From Calothrix anomala FACHB-343 (lineage in GTDB: Bacteria > Cyanobacteriota > Cyanobacteriia > Cyanobacteriales > Nostocaceae): a stretch of 64,000 nt of DNA. Shown here one piece after another: positions 8,897-19,115 of this stretch. The stretch covers positions 1-64,000 of the forward strand of contig NZ_JACJQG010000016.1 of assembly GCF_014696435.1 (NCBI RefSeq), given 5' to 3'. Under the pieces are notes generated by a model, which had not been told where the DNA came from, did no database searches, and saw nothing but the letters and a program-made list of their open reading frames with translations. Each line of letters starts with the position of its first letter. Position 1 is the stretch's first letter. A program made the translations under genes and the position numbers.

Positions 8897-9094
8897 TCAC
8901 CTGTGATGAAACAGGGTTTCTAGGTAAACACGAGCAGCACGGCGATCGCTCTCGCCATTTTGCAATAAAAACAGTGACAAAGCTGCCGTTAATACCCGGT
9001 TTTGATCCCAGTCTGGATGTGTATCTAAATAGTTTTTTAGCGATTCGTGAAGTGTTTCCGGGATTTCTGTAAAAATGTTAACCGTTGTGTTCAT
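8897..9094 (-). CDS. DUF2811 family small protein
   Basis: 65-aa cyanobacterial protein beginning MNTTVNIFTEIPETLHESL and containing HPDWDQNRVLTAALSLFLLQN, the conserved core of DUF2811 (function unknown, ribbon-helix-helix-like length). The start is fixed by a strong Shine-Dalgarno (AGAGGAGGAAAATCTC before ATG at 9094); a longer reading to 9118 would put this site inside the gene. Its stop lies seven bases beyond the tnpB stop, so the transposon sits directly against its 3' end. Confidence 0.85.
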   Translation of the reverse strand: MNTTVNIFTEIPETLHESLKNYLDTHPDWDQNRVLTAALSLFLLQNGESDRRAARVYLETLFHHR

Positions 9095-9558
9095 GAGATT
9101 TTCCTCCTCTGAGGTCAATCAAGAGGTACAAGTTGCTTGCAGTCAGTAGCCAGAGGCGGCATACGCAATCTTTCACCTGCCTGACAATCTCCGCCAACAT
9201 TTAAGGTAATTTTACACAGTTGATGTCAGCGATGCAACGAACTAAAACAGCAAGCCGAATCATTGTGCGCTAAGAGGGGGTAGGTTTGTCAATGCTGCGA
9301 AATGTTAAAAACGGTGGTATAAAAAGTAAATACCAACGGAATAATCAGGGTTTTGGCATGATTTTTGTTACGTAAGTTTATATAAACTCAGTCACTGAGA
9401 TTTCTTAGAGTAGGAAATAAAAATCCCCAAAAGGATGGTAAGAGGTAATTAACTCGTGGGGGATCTGTGGAAAACTGGGAAAGTGGCTGTGGAAACTCTG
9501 TGGAATCTGTGAGGAAAATACTTGTTAATGATAAGAATTACAAAAACATTTTCTTTGA
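9095..9558. other. Intergenic region, divergent promoters
   Basis: 464 bp between the DUF2811 gene (-) and the MFS gene (+). No repeat or RNA structure recognised beyond the Shine-Dalgarno of DUF2811 at its left end. Confidence 0.4.
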
Positions 9559-10836
9559 ATGAAATTTAAGATATTAGAATTCGCGCCCCAAGATTGGTTA
9601 TCTTCCTGGCTATCTCGGCTACAGACGCCTGTGGGGATGTTGATTGTTGGTAGGTTTTTTTCGGAAATAGGTACAGGCTTTACTCTGTTTTACGCTCCCA
9701 TATTTTTTGTCAATCAAGTTGGCTTATCTGCTACGACTGTTGGTATTGCTTTGACTAGCACCTCTGTAGCTGGTGTTTTTGGGCGGATTTTGGGTGGTTC
9801 TTTAGCCGATTCCAGGGATTGGGGACGACGGCGCACGTTGTTATTAGCAACGGCGATTTCTGCTGTAGGTTCGCTGGTTTTAGCTGCAACTAATAATTTT
9901 ACGACTATGGTTGTCGGCTGCTCTATTGTAGGTTTAGGTATTGGTTTTTATTGGCCTGCTAGCGAATCTGTGGTTGCTGACGCTAGCGAAAGTGAAAATC
10001 GCCGGGAAACTTTTGCCCTCGCCAGGGTAGCGGATAACTTGGGGTTAGCAATTGGCAGTTTATTAGCAGGATGGTGGGTAGCGATCGCTAATAATTACCG
10101 GGGGCTATTTATTATAGATGGGATTTCCTTTCTGGTATTTTTTACGGTAATTTATTTGGCAATTCATGAAACCTCGCAACCAGAGATAGCAGAATCTCAG
10201 CCACCACCACCTTTAGCTTCTTGGTTAGGGGCATTAAGCGATCGCCGCTTGTTAATTTACGTTACGGTGAATATTACTTTCACCACTTGTATTGCGCAGT
10301 TACACAGCACCCTGCCCATTTACCTGAGAAACTTCGTCAGGGTGGAAGATCGTACCCTGGGGTTAGCTGCAACGACAATTAGCAGCTTATTTGCTTGGCA
10401 TTTGGCTTTAGCGGTAATTTGCCAATTTCCGATGGCGCGGATCTTAAAACAGTACTCCCACACCCAGGCGCTGACAATTTCGGCGATTTTGTGGGCGATT
10501 GGTTTTATTTTGATTTGGGTAACTGCGATCGCACCAAATTATCCTCTACTGTGGGTAACCTTAGCCTTAACAGTATTTGCCTTAGCCTTAGTTTCCTATA
10601 CCCCTTTTGCAGCCTCTCTCGTCACCGATTTAGCGCCAGAATCACAGCGAGGGGTGTATTTCTCCATTAACTCTCTTTGCTGGGCATTAGGTCATTTTAT
10701 TGGCTCACCCTTGGGCGGCTGGGCACTCGATCAACCGCGAATGATTGCGGATAACTTTTGGCTTGGTTTTTCCTTGAGTGTCTTAATCGCCGTGGGTATC
10801 CTACAGTATCTCAACCGAATTTTGTCTCAGGAATAA
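9559..10836 (+). CDS. MFS transporter
   Basis: A 425-aa major facilitator with about 12 hydrophobic segments and a central charged loop (about 205-225). The family motif between TM2 and TM3 is visible as GGSLADSRDWGRRR (79-92), and GRFFSEIGTGFTLFYAPIFF forms TM1. Proton-coupled secondary transport is expected, likely drug or small-molecule efflux, but the substrate cannot be inferred. ATG at 9559, single gene. Confidence 0.9.
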   Translation: MKFKILEFAPQDWLSSWLSRLQTPVGMLIVGRFFSEIGTGFTLFYAPIFFVNQVGLSATTVGIALTSTSVAGVFGRILGGSLADSRDWGRRRTLLLATAISAVGSLVLAATNNFTTMVVGCSIVGLGIGFYWPASESVVADASESENRRETFALARVADNLGLAIGSLLAGWWVAIANNYRGLFIIDGISFLVFFTVIYLAIHETSQPEIAESQPPPPLASWLGALSDRRLLIYVTVNITFTTCIAQLHSTLPIYLRNFVRVEDRTLGLAATTISSLFAWHLALAVICQFPMARILKQYSHTQALTISAILWAIGFILIWVTAIAPNYPLLWVTLALTVFALALVSYTPFAASLVTDLAPESQRGVYFSINSLCWALGHFIGSPLGGWALDQPRMIADNFWLGFSLSVLIAVGILQYLNRILSQE

Positions 10837-11676
10837 CTTCAAAATCAAACTTTGGCAGAGATATTTTTAGCTATCAGCAGCTATCAATGCAATTTTCTCT
10901 TAATTATTCATTAAATATCCCAATAATTGACTCAAAACTTTAATTTTAATGCTACTAGTGCTTTGTCTCATTAATTATGTAGGGTAAGTTTCTTCTTCTT
11001 TTCTTTTCCTTCGCGTACTTCGTGTCTTCGTGGTTCGTTTATTTACCCCTTAAAGTTGGGTTGTCAGAGTACTAGTACTTTGGCAAGTCAACTTTGTTGG
11101 GTGAATCATTTTTTTACTTCTCTTCTTTACCTCTTTCTTAGCGCCCTTCGTGCCTTCGTGGTTCGTTTATTTACCCCTTAAAGTTAACTTGTCAGACTAC
11201 TAGTTATGGGTTGATACATATTAGCTAATGCCTATCATAGCGCTTACTATTTTGACAAAGTCAGCAATCAAGAATATAAGCTTAACTTAAGCTTTTTATT
11301 GCTAATTTCAATGTTTGAGCTTGAGTAAACAGCTTGTGATTATACACAATTATGGGCTTTTTTTGGCAAAAATTAGTACTAACTATAGGCATATTTTTAG
11401 CTTTAATAATTTATTTATGTTTGCTAATTGTCATCATAAAAATTATCAATAATTATATTTATCAATTCTTGAGCCAAATATTGTTTACTTTTACTATGGG
11501 TAGTTAAATTTCGCTGCGGTAATCATAAAGTCCTCAGAGAATTAACTGAGCATTATTTATTTCCGACAGGCACAATACCACATAAATCTACTTTTTGAGC
11601 TTCGATATTTTCAAGTTCAACTAGTTTTGTATTGGCAATTTTGTATTTAATTCAAATTGGTGCGTGAGGGTTTGCT
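10837..11676. other. 840-bp intergenic region with a diverged duplication
   Basis: A 32-bp identical segment (CTTCGTGGTTCGTTTATTTA...) occurs at 11026-11057 and 11154-11185, each followed by TTGTCAGAGTACTAGT or TTGTCAGACTACTAGT. The units are 128 bp apart. The remainder is AT-rich with no gene; the promoter of the SLH porin should lie near its right end. Confidence 0.6.
11026..11210. repeat. Direct repeat, 128-bp period
   Basis: Two copies of a unit built from CTTCGTGGTTCGTTTATT, CCCCTTAAAGTT and CTACTAGT. Related CTTTGTGGTTCGTTTTT sequence appears near 22600, so this belongs to a dispersed family of intergenic repeats. Confidence 0.65.
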
Positions 11677-13485
11677 ATGAAAGTAAATCTACTAGCTTAC
11701 GCTGGTGGGCTAAGTTTTTTATACTTAATTGCTGGACTATCTCCAGCACAAGCTAAATCTGCTTTGCCAGATACTGTAGATAATGCTAAAGATTTAAAAT
11801 CAAACAATAGTTTTGCTCAGATTAAATTTGAGCAAGAAAAACCAGATTTATCGATTGTAAATCAAGCCAAATCTTCTCCTGTACTATTAGCATCAGATGC
11901 CATAGAACAAGTGACATCTGTATCGCAACTTTCAGATGTACAACCTACAGATTGGGCTTTTGCGGCATTACAATCTTTAGTTGAGCGTTATGGCTGTATT
12001 GCTGGATATCCCAACAGCACCTACAGAGGTAACCGCGCTCTAACTCGTTATGAATTTGCCGCAGGTTTAAATGCTTGTTTGAATAGAATTAACGAGCTAA
12101 TTGCTACAGCAACTAGCGATTTAGTGACCAAAGAAGATTTAAATACCTTACAAAAACTGCAAGAACAATTTGCGGCGGAATTAAGCACATTGCGCGGTAG
12201 AGTAGATGCTTTAGAAGGTCGTACTGCTGAATTAGAAGCGAATCAATTTTCTACAACTACCAAGCTGAATGGTGAGGTAATTATCTCGGCTATTGGTGCG
12301 ACAGGTGGCGCTCCGGGTCGCAACGATCCTAATATTATTTTGACGAACCGAGTGCGGTTAAATCTCAACACCAGCTTTACAGGTAAAGATTTACTAATTA
12401 CTGGGTTGCAATCCCATAACTTTTTAGGTGGTGTTGATGGTAGCGGTAGTTTACAAGAGAGTTTAGGTTTAGCATCACCGATACTCAGTTCTAGCAGTGC
12501 GCGTACTAGTTTTGAACCGCAATTTCCTGGCGTCGATCCTAAAAATTTATCTAGTGTTGGTGCAAACTCGCTTCAGCTTTATAAACTGCTTTATATCTTT
12601 CCTGTCGCGGAAAAATTGACTTTGTTTGCGGGGACAGCAGCCGAAGTTTCCGATGCTTTTCCCGCTATCACTCCCTTTTACGGTGAAGGACAAGAGGCGA
12701 TTTCTCGCTTTGCTAGCTTAAACCCTGTATTACGTGTCTCTGGTGGTACTTCCGGTTCTGGTTTAGCTTCTGCGGCTGGCTTTATTTATAGTTTTTCCCC
12801 CCAGCTAAATCTCAGAGCTTTGTATGGTAGCGTGAATGCCAATCTTCCTAACACAGCAGGAGATATTCTCCCAGGAGTATCTAACACTCCCTTGGGCGCA
12901 GGGGTATTTAGCGGTAGTAGTGTAGTAGCAGCACAGTTAACTTTTCAGCCCAGCAACTCTTTAGCTATTGGTCTGAACTATGCCAATAGTTATCATGAAA
13001 TTAATATTTTGGGTACAGGATTAACTAGTAGTGATATTGGTGCTTTGTCTGGAGTACCTTTAGGGACGCCAGTAAAACTGAATTCCTTTGGTGGTACTGT
13101 AACTTGGCGCTTTTCTCCCAAAATTGCCTTATCTGGCTATGGTGCAGCGCTGTTTGTCGATGATTCCTCTGCGGATGTTAATGCTGATACTACCTTTACT
13201 AGTTGGATGGTAGGCGTTCATTTCAACGATTTATTAAAGCCTGGTAACAATGCGGGGATAATTTTTGGACAGCCGCTTTACCGTACTGATGCTAGTGGTG
13301 CCGCACAATTAGCAGATGCGGGTGTGAATCGAGCGGTTCCTTATCATTTAGAGGCTTACTACCGCTTGCGGGTAAATGACAATATCAGCATTACCCCCGG
13401 GGCTTTTGTGTTGTTCAATCCGGAAGGCGATAGCAGAAATGAAACAACAGCCGTAGGTGTATTGCGGACTACATTTACTTTTTAG
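11677..13485 (+). CDS. SLH-domain OprB-type outer-membrane porin (iron uptake porin family)
   Basis: 602 aa. Signal peptide at 1-26 (LSFLYLIAGLSPAQAKS), then an SLH domain at about 80-140 (VTSVSQLSDVQPTDWAFAAL and TRYEFAAGLNACLNRI), a coiled coil at about 145-190 and a C-terminal OprB-like beta-barrel ending in aromatic F (RTTFTF). This is the Som/SLH porin layout of cyanobacterial outer membranes, where the SLH part binds peptidoglycan-linked polymer and the barrel passes small solutes and ions. A GAGGG Shine-Dalgarno lies upstream of the ATG at 11677. Monocistronic. Confidence 0.93.
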   Translation: MKVNLLAYAGGLSFLYLIAGLSPAQAKSALPDTVDNAKDLKSNNSFAQIKFEQEKPDLSIVNQAKSSPVLLASDAIEQVTSVSQLSDVQPTDWAFAALQSLVERYGCIAGYPNSTYRGNRALTRYEFAAGLNACLNRINELIATATSDLVTKEDLNTLQKLQEQFAAELSTLRGRVDALEGRTAELEANQFSTTTKLNGEVIISAIGATGGAPGRNDPNIILTNRVRLNLNTSFTGKDLLITGLQSHNFLGGVDGSGSLQESLGLASPILSSSSARTSFEPQFPGVDPKNLSSVGANSLQLYKLLYIFPVAEKLTLFAGTAAEVSDAFPAITPFYGEGQEAISRFASLNPVLRVSGGTSGSGLASAAGFIYSFSPQLNLRALYGSVNANLPNTAGDILPGVSNTPLGAGVFSGSSVVAAQLTFQPSNSLAIGLNYANSYHEINILGTGLTSSDIGALSGVPLGTPVKLNSFGGTVTWRFSPKIALSGYGAALFVDDSSADVNADTTFTSWMVGVHFNDLLKPGNNAGIIFGQPLYRTDASGAAQLADAGVNRAVPYHLEAYYRLRVNDNISITPGAFVLFNPEGDSRNETTAVGVLRTTFTF

Positions 13486-13488
13486 GGA

Positions 13489-13570
13489 ATGGGGCATGGG
13501 GCATGGGGCATTGGGCAAAAGTCAAATAAAATTCTTAATTTTGAATTTTGAATTTTGAATTTTGAATTGT
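13489..13570. repeat. Heptamer short tandem repeats
   Basis: GGGGCAT-type heptamers followed by four GAATTTT units, typical cyanobacterial STRR. Placed between the convergent porin and hisIE genes. Confidence 0.8.
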
Positions 13571-13607
13571 TTGTCCTCCTTGTCCCCTTTTGCGATCGCA
13601 CTCATGT

Positions 13608-14258
13608 TTACCGTCGGCGTTTTTGTAACTTCCGGTAAACATCCTTGACATCGACTTTATGATGTGCTAAAGCCACTAAAGTATGGTAGAGCAAATCTGC
13701 GACTTCACCAGCGATCGCATCGGCGTCATCATCTTTAAAAGCCATGACTACTTCAGCAGTTTCTTCGCCTATCTTTTTCAAAATTTTGTTATCGCCACCA
13801 GCAAAGAGCTGACAAGTGTAGGAATTTTCTGTAGGGCGATCGCGGCGATCGCAAATTACCTGAAATAATTGTGACAAGGTATCTCCCGGTGGTGCCACAA
13901 TTTGTCCTTCCACTTGATGAAAGCAACTGCGTTCTCCGGTATGACAAGCCACATCTCCTATCTGTTCTACACCGATGAGGAGGGCATCACTATCACAGTC
14001 ATAACGGATACTATGTACCTTCTGGATATGACCAGAAGTCGCCCCTTTGTGCCAGAATTCCTGACGGGAACGACTCCAAAACCAAGTTTCTCCAGTTTCT
14101 AAAGTTTTTTGTAAAGACTCCCGATTCATCCACGCCATCATTAAGACGGTGCCATCAAGATAATCTTGGACGATTGCTGGCACTAAACCTTGCGCATCAT
14201 ATTTAATTTTTTCCACAGGGATGGCGTGGTGTAGTGAATTGGGTTCTGTAGAAGACAT
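13608..14258 (-). CDS. hisIE: Bifunctional phosphoribosyl-AMP cyclohydrolase / phosphoribosyl-ATP pyrophosphatase
   Basis: Catalyses the second and third steps of histidine biosynthesis: hydrolysis of phosphoribosyl-ATP, then opening of the adenine ring. The N-terminal HisI domain (about 12-115) shows [16 protein letters not shown], the Mg-binding DCDSDA (87-92) and Zn-ligand HTGERSCF (106-113). The C-terminal HisE domain (about 125-216) shows [18 protein letters not shown]. Length (216 aa) is typical for the fusion. Not in a his operon, as usual in cyanobacteria. Confidence 0.96.
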   Translation of the reverse strand: MSSTEPNSLHHAIPVEKIKYDAQGLVPAIVQDYLDGTVLMMAWMNRESLQKTLETGETWFWSRSRQEFWHKGATSGHIQKVHSIRYDCDSDALLIGVEQIGDVACHTGERSCFHQVEGQIVAPPGDTLSQLFQVICDRRDRPTENSYTCQLFAGGDNKILKKIGEETAEVVMAFKDDDADAIAGEVADLLYHTLVALAHHKVDVKDVYRKLQKRRR

Positions 14259-14358
14259 ACCAGCTAATTTTTTTAGTGAGAATGATTCATTGATTCACGA
14301 TACCATTCTCAATAGGGCATCTGATACGCTTTTCGTAATTGCAGCTGCTGATGTTCTC

Positions 14359-14547
14359 TTAAACGAGAACCCTTTTATCCATAGCCGACTGCATTTTAAC
14401 TGCACTTAAAGCGACTTGATGCGCCTTTGTAGCTTCACCGTACCAATGAATTGCCGAGTTAAACGCCGCTCGGTAAATATCTTGGTATGCTTCAGGCAAT
14501 CGATTTCTAATTTCTAAAGGCAAGTCTTGATTTGACTTGTATAACAT
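14359..14547 (-). CDS. ChaB-family small protein
   Basis: 62 aa, matching the ChaB fold: YKSNQDLPLEIRNRLPEAYQDIYRAAFNSAI followed by a hydrophobic/basic helix (VALSAVKMQ). ChaB was named as a cation-transport regulator in E. coli, but its biochemical role is unclear. ATG at 14547, about 100 bp upstream and same strand as hisIE; co-transcription is possible but not shown. Confidence 0.75.
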   Translation of the reverse strand: MLYKSNQDLPLEIRNRLPEAYQDIYRAAFNSAIHWYGEATKAHQVALSAVKMQSAMDKRVLV

Positions 14548-14654
14548 AACGTTATTTTTTTGGTTCCTATAATTCTATACGATAGATGTTCTAAGCAGTT
14601 TTTCACCCTATCCTGAGATAGAGCTTTTTATTGCCACTGATTTAGGAGAGAACC

Positions 14655-15953
14655 TTGGTAAATACGACGATTAAAACAACCAAATCACAAGAAATCTTCG
14701 CTGCTGCCCAAAATCTTATGCCCGGAGGCGTCAGTTCTCCCGTGCGTGCATTCAAATCAGTAGGTGGACAACCAATTGTTTTTGATCGCGTTAAAGGCGC
14801 ATACATTTGGGATGTAGACGGCAACCAATACATTGACTACGTGGGTACTTGGGGGCCGGCGATTTGTGGCCATGCTCATCCAGAAGTGATTGCAGCCCTT
14901 CATGAAGCCTTAGAAAAAGGTACAAGCTTTGGTGCGCCTTCTGCCTTAGAAAATGTTCTCGCAGAAATGGTGATTGATGCCGTACCCAGCATTGAAATGG
15001 TCAGATTTGTCAATTCTGGGACAGAAGCTTGTATGGCTGTGCTGCGGCTAATGCGGGCGTTTACAAATCGGGAAAAAATCATCAAGTTTGAAGGCTGCTA
15101 TCACGGGCACGCCGATATGTTTCTTGTCAAGGCGGGATCTGGTGTAGCTACCCTTGGCTTACCCGACTCCCCAGGCGTACCTAAATCAGCAACTGTCAAT
15201 ACTTTAACCGCGCCTTTCAACGATTTAGAAGCTGTTAAAGCTTTATTTGCGGAAAACCCCGATCAAATTGCTGGGGTAATTTTAGAGCCAGTTGTGGGTA
15301 ATGCTGGATTTATTACTCCCGATGCTGGTTTCTTGGAAGGGTTAAGAGAAATTACCCAAGAAAATGGGGCTTTATTAGTCTTTGACGAAGTCATGACAGG
15401 CTTCCGCATCGCTTATGGTGGCGCGCAAGAGAAATTTGGTATTACCCCCGATTTAACCACCCTGGGTAAAGTCATTGGTGGTGGTTTACCAGTAGGTGCC
15501 TATGGCGGTCGTCGCGATATCATGTCCATGATTGCCCCAGCTGGCCCAGTTTATCAAGCGGGAACTCTGTCTGGTAATCCTTTAGCGATGACAGCAGGAA
15601 TTAAAACCCTAGAATTGCTGCAAAAACCAGGTACTTATGAGTATTTGGAAAAAATCACCCAAAAGCTAGCCGATGGCTTGTTGCAAGTCGCTCAAGAAAC
15701 CGGTCACGCGGCTTGTGGCGGTCATATCAGTGCTATGTTTGGCTTATTCTTTACAGCTGGCCCTGTGCATAACTACGAAGATGCGAAAAGCTCCGATACA
15801 GCCAAATTCGGGCGTTTCCATCGCGGGATGCTAGAGCGGGGTATTTATCTGGCTCCTTCTCAGTTTGAGGCTGGATTTACTTCTTTAGCGCACACTGACG
15901 AAGATATTGAGCAGACTATAGCTGTGGCGCGGGAAGTGCTATCTAGTTTGTAG
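14655..15953 (+). CDS. hemL: Glutamate-1-semialdehyde 2,1-aminomutase
   Basis: PLP-dependent enzyme that makes 5-aminolevulinate from glutamate-1-semialdehyde, feeding heme, chlorophyll and bilins. The PLP lysine is K272 in [18 protein letters not shown]. Other conserved parts are [20 protein letters not shown] and FDEVMTGFR. Full length (432 aa). The start is a TTG at 14655, preceded by TTAGGAGAG; no ATG or GTG gives the complete N-terminus [16 protein letters not shown] hairpin terminator lies downstream. Confidence 0.97.
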   Translation: MVNTTIKTTKSQEIFAAAQNLMPGGVSSPVRAFKSVGGQPIVFDRVKGAYIWDVDGNQYIDYVGTWGPAICGHAHPEVIAALHEALEKGTSFGAPSALENVLAEMVIDAVPSIEMVRFVNSGTEACMAVLRLMRAFTNREKIIKFEGCYHGHADMFLVKAGSGVATLGLPDSPGVPKSATVNTLTAPFNDLEAVKALFAENPDQIAGVILEPVVGNAGFITPDAGFLEGLREITQENGALLVFDEVMTGFRIAYGGAQEKFGITPDLTTLGKVIGGGLPVGAYGGRRDIMSMIAPAGPVYQAGTLSGNPLAMTAGIKTLELLQKPGTYEYLEKITQKLADGLLQVAQETGHAACGGHISAMFGLFFTAGPVHNYEDAKSSDTAKFGRFHRGMLERGIYLAPSQFEAGFTSLAHTDEDIEQTIAVAREVLSSL

Positions 15954-15970
15954 GCTAGAAACTCACACAA

Positions 15971-15993
15971 GGGCGGGGAAACCCCGCCCCTAC
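15971..15993. repeat. Palindromic repeat GGGCGGGGAAACCCCGCCCCTAC
   Basis: Close copy of the palindrome at 3359-3385, just after the hemL stop. Confidence 0.7.
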
Positions 15994-16036
15994 CAAAATT
16001 GTAATTACGTATCAGATGCAGATTGGTATAAGAAAA

Positions 16037-16073
16037 CAACCCCACTCTATTCAAGGTGGGGTTGCTAATTTTT
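16037..16073 (+). terminator. Rho-independent terminator of hemL
   Basis: Stem AACCCCAC/GTGGGGTT with a 10-nt loop, followed by GCTAATTTTT. Located about 85 bp after the hemL stop. Confidence 0.75.
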
Positions 16074-16126
16074 ATGCCAGATTCAAGATTTTGCGGTTTA
16101 TTCTACCAATTAGAAAAAAGAATGCG

Positions 16127-16160
16127 ACAGATTGTAGGGGCACTGGCACTGCCATGCCCT
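16127..16160 (+). repeat. Partial copy of the 76-bp GTAGGGGCACTGGCACTGCC repeat
   Basis: ACAG, ATTGTAGGGG and CACTGGCACTGCCATGCCC match the longer copies at 26923-26998, 32393-32468 and 63950-64000. Confidence 0.7.
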
Positions 16161-16347
16161 CTAGAATATTTTGATGTGTCGCAAAGATTATATAAATATT
16201 TTTGGATTTTGGCGTTGTTGAGTATGAGTAAAGAAGAACGCGAAAATTCAGACTTCTACAAGAGGCTCCATGAACTGCGTTCACAAAGAACAATAAAAGT
16301 CAATCTTCCCATGCCCAATGCCCAATGCCCCATGCCCATTTTTCACC

Positions 16348-16917
16348 CTATTGTTGTGTACCTTGGTTAGGATTGCGTTGTTGTTGTCTTTGTTGCCAAC
16401 GTGCGCGTGCATTCTCGCGAAATTGTTGCATTTTTTGCCGTTGTTCGGGAGTGAGTAATGCTTGAATTTTTTGTTGCGATGACTCCATTATTTGTCTAAC
16501 TTCAGCAGATTGCATTACTTGCTTAAGTTGGGTTTTTTGCTCTTCAGTTAGATTTAACGCCGCAAAAGCTCCTTTTTTACCACGCTCACCTCTTTGACGC
16601 GGAGCTTGTTGATTTTGATCTCTTTGTGCTTTTAATTCATTTAATTTATCTCTTTGTTCTTGGGTGAGGTTAACTCTACTAAGAACAATTTGTTCAATTT
16701 GGTTGCGGGTATCGCGTTTAATTGCTTGAATTTGGGTTTTTTGTGTATCTGTAAGTCCTAGTTGATCCCAACCTCCTTTACGTGGAGTTTGTTGGTTTGT
16801 GGCTTGTGAAACTTTGAAGTGTGAACCACCAGCGCGTTGGGCTTGAGCGGTAAAAGGAATAGCTGTTAAAGTTAAAGCGATCGCACCAGCTATTAATGAT
16901 AATTTTTGAGCTTTCAT
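16348..16917 (-). CDS. Spy/CpxP-like periplasmic protein (LTxxQ repeats)
   Basis: 189 aa from the ATG at 16917, which starts an ideal signal peptide (MKAQKLSLIAGAIALTLTAI, cleavage after AQA). The mature part is Gln- and Arg-rich and helical, with LTxxQ motifs: LGLTDTQKTQ, VNLTQEQRDK, LNLTEEQKTQ and LLTPEQRQK. Spy and CpxP are periplasmic chaperones or stress sensors; this protein shares the motif and topology but is diverged and has a long Gln-rich C-terminus. It is divergent from a histidine kinase operon, which may control it. Confidence 0.8.
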   Translation of the reverse strand: MKAQKLSLIAGAIALTLTAIPFTAQAQRAGGSHFKVSQATNQQTPRKGGWDQLGLTDTQKTQIQAIKRDTRNQIEQIVLSRVNLTQEQRDKLNELKAQRDQNQQAPRQRGERGKKGAFAALNLTEEQKTQLKQVMQSAEVRQIMESSQQKIQALLTPEQRQKMQQFRENARARWQQRQQQRNPNQGTQQ

Positions 16918-16992
16918 GGATGACCTCGTGTGTGGTTTGCTGTTTGATGTCACCATCATAAGAACTCATCACTAAAAATCACATGGGGAGAA

Positions 16993-17022
16993 AGTCACGA
17001 CTACAACCATGACTTTAGTCAT
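16993..17022. promoter_or_regulatory. Candidate operator: paired inverted repeats between divergent spy-like and kinase genes
   Basis: AGTC-AC-GACT (16993-17002) and ATGACT-TT-AGTCAT (17009-17022) lie 6 bp apart in the shared intergenic region, about two-thirds of a turn spacing from each other. Two related dyads upstream of a NarL-type two-component operon suggest a regulator site. This is an inference from symmetry and position. Confidence 0.35.
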
Positions 17023-17149
17023 TATTGATTTGTGAGTAATAATACTAGTCAACCAAGGTAATTTAAACTAGGCTTAGAAAATTCCTGAATGCAGAAAGGC
17101 AGAGGGTAGAATCTGCCTTAAGGATATATATTTACGCTAAATTACCTAT

Positions 17150-18385
17150 ATGAAACGTTCTATCCAATTACACAATCACCCTTTTAAATTTTTACTTTAT
17201 TTAGAGTGGATATTATTAGCGATCGCTACTATAACGGCTGTGATGCCAAATCCCGCACCACCACCGCGATTTGCTGCTAGGTTTCCCGAACCCACGCCAG
17301 AAAGTTTAATTATTTCTACTGGTTGTTTGATTGTTTTTGGTTTAATGGGTTTAAGATTACCAACTGGTAGCCAAATAGCTAAAGTTATCTATACTGCTGC
17401 GGAAATAGTTTTAATTTTAATTACTGGGTTTATTGGTGGTAGAATTTCGCGCTTATTCCCTTTTATATATATTATTTTAGTAACTCGCAGTTGCTTAATT
17501 TTTAATTTACCAGGACGTTTAGTAGTTACGGCTATTTCGTTTATTTTATTTTTGCTGACACTCAAACGGCGCTTACACAATTTTCCGCTATCACCGCAAG
17601 CTTTAGAACGCTTTCAATATTTTACTTTGAGTTTATCTTTATTATTTGGGCTAAGTTTAATTTTCGTTTTACTATTGATGAATACGGTATTATCTGAACG
17701 TCAAAGTCGGGAAGAATTAGCACTAGCAAATGAGAAGCTGCGTCAATATGCTGTGAGAATTGAAAATCAAGCAACTTTAGAAGAACGTAACCGCATTGCT
17801 AGAGAAATTCATGATTCTTTAGGACATTCGCTGACGGCGTTAAATTTACAATTAGAAACTGCTTTAAAACTTTCCCAATCTAACCCTAGTAAAGCTCACA
17901 GTTTTTTAGTCAGAGCAAAAGAATTAGGTTCTAAAGCTTTACAAGATGTCAGACAATCTGTCTCTACTATGCGTTCTCATCCTTTGCAAGAGAAATCTTT
18001 AGAACAGGCGATTCCCGGATTATTAGACGATTTCCAACATGCAAATGGGTTTTCACCAATTTGTGTAATTAATTTAGAAACTTCTCTTTCTAATGAACTG
18101 AAAACTACGATTTACCGCATTCTCCAAGAATCGTTGACGAATATTTCTAAATACGCGAAAGCAACAGAAGTTAGGATAGAAATTGAAGAAAGTCCGAGAA
18201 ATTTACGTTTAAGTGTCCAGGATAATGGCGTAGGCTTTGATTTTCGGCAAAATACCACCGGTTTTGGCTTGCAGAGTATGCGCGATCGCACTTTAGCTGT
18301 GGGTGGTGTATTTAATATTATTAGTACTCCTGGGCATGGTTGTAAAATTATAGTAGATATCCCCCATATTAGGTTAAGTAGATGA
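17150..18385 (+). CDS. Membrane sensor histidine kinase, NarL/DesK type (HisKA_3)
   Basis: 411 aa. Five to six hydrophobic segments occupy residues about 15-180, without a large external loop, so it probably senses the membrane. The dimerisation/phospho-acceptor box is [17 protein letters not shown] with H221. The ATPase shows [17 protein letters not shown] (N-box) and DNGVGFDF plus [11 protein letters not shown] (G-boxes). It overlaps the next gene by 4 bp (ATGA), so kinase and regulator are translationally coupled. Confidence 0.93.
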   Translation: MKRSIQLHNHPFKFLLYLEWILLAIATITAVMPNPAPPPRFAARFPEPTPESLIISTGCLIVFGLMGLRLPTGSQIAKVIYTAAEIVLILITGFIGGRISRLFPFIYIILVTRSCLIFNLPGRLVVTAISFILFLLTLKRRLHNFPLSPQALERFQYFTLSLSLLFGLSLIFVLLLMNTVLSERQSREELALANEKLRQYAVRIENQATLEERNRIAREIHDSLGHSLTALNLQLETALKLSQSNPSKAHSFLVRAKELGSKALQDVRQSVSTMRSHPLQEKSLEQAIPGLLDDFQHANGFSPICVINLETSLSNELKTTIYRILQESLTNISKYAKATEVRIEIEESPRNLRLSVQDNGVGFDFRQNTTGFGLQSMRDRTLAVGGVFNIISTPGHGCKIIVDIPHIRLSR

Positions 18386-19044
18386 TTAAAGTATTACTTG
18401 TAGATGACCAAAGTTTAATTCGTCAAGGATTAAAAGCATTATTAGAACTGGAAGCAGATTTAGAAATAGTCGGAGAAGCTGAAAATGGACAAATGGCGGT
18501 TAATTTAATTGAGAAATTACAGCCAGATGTAGTATTAATGGATATGAGAATGCCAATTATGGATGGTGTTGCAGCTACGCGAGAAATTCACAAGCGGTTT
18601 AGTAATATTAAGATTTTAGTATTAACTACTTTTGACGATGATGAATATGTGAAAGCTGCACTACAAAATGGCGCGATGGGTTATTTATTGAAAGATACCC
18701 CTTCAGAAGAATTAGCTGAAGCTATTCGTGCTGTAGATAAAGGTTATACTCAACTAGGGCCGGGAATCGTCCAAAAATTGTTAACTCAGTTTCCCAGTTT
18801 AGAAGCAACTCAATCACCACCTATACCGCCGAGTTTGGCAGAATTAACTCCGCGAGAGAAAGAAGTTTTACGGTTAATTGCGCAAGGTGCGAGTAACCGC
18901 GAAATTGCTAAACAACTTTACATTTCTGAGGGGACGGTGAAGAACCATGTTACAAATATGTTAAATCGGCTAAATTTACGCGATCGCACTCAAGCAGCAA
19001 TTTTTGCTAATACATATTTATCTTATTTAAATGAGTCCGATTAA
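18382..19044 (+). CDS. NarL/FixJ-family response regulator
   Basis: 220 aa. The receiver has D54 (VLMDMRMP), the switch residues LTTF and YLLKDTP (K104). The LuxR-type HTH is [20 protein letters not shown] followed by [10 protein letters not shown]. Cognate partner of the kinase directly upstream. It probably binds DNA as a dimer; the dyads at 16993-17022 upstream of the operon are candidates. Confidence 0.95.
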   Translation: MIKVLLVDDQSLIRQGLKALLELEADLEIVGEAENGQMAVNLIEKLQPDVVLMDMRMPIMDGVAATREIHKRFSNIKILVLTTFDDDEYVKAALQNGAMGYLLKDTPSEELAEAIRAVDKGYTQLGPGIVQKLLTQFPSLEATQSPPIPPSLAELTPREKEVLRLIAQGASNREIAKQLYISEGTVKNHVTNMLNRLNLRDRTQAAIFANTYLSYLNESD

Positions 19045-19115
19045 ACTTAAATTAAGAGTTGAAATATTCAGCAATAAAATATAACTTATTTCAGAAATTT
19101 TATATAATAATTACT

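Larger units (their letters stand above)
15954..16347. other. Intergenic region of repeats after hemL
   Basis: Holds the GGGCGGGG palindrome, the hemL terminator, a fragment (16127-16160) of the 76-bp repeat that recurs at 26.9, 32.4 and 63.9 kb, and CCCAATGCCC heptamers near 16310-16338. An open frame across it (16056-16370) is made mostly of these repeats and is not called. Confidence 0.6.

Noticed and set aside
16056-16370. 104-codon open frame after hemL
   Set aside because: Starts in the hemL terminator and consists largely of dispersed repeat and CCCAATGCCC heptamers.
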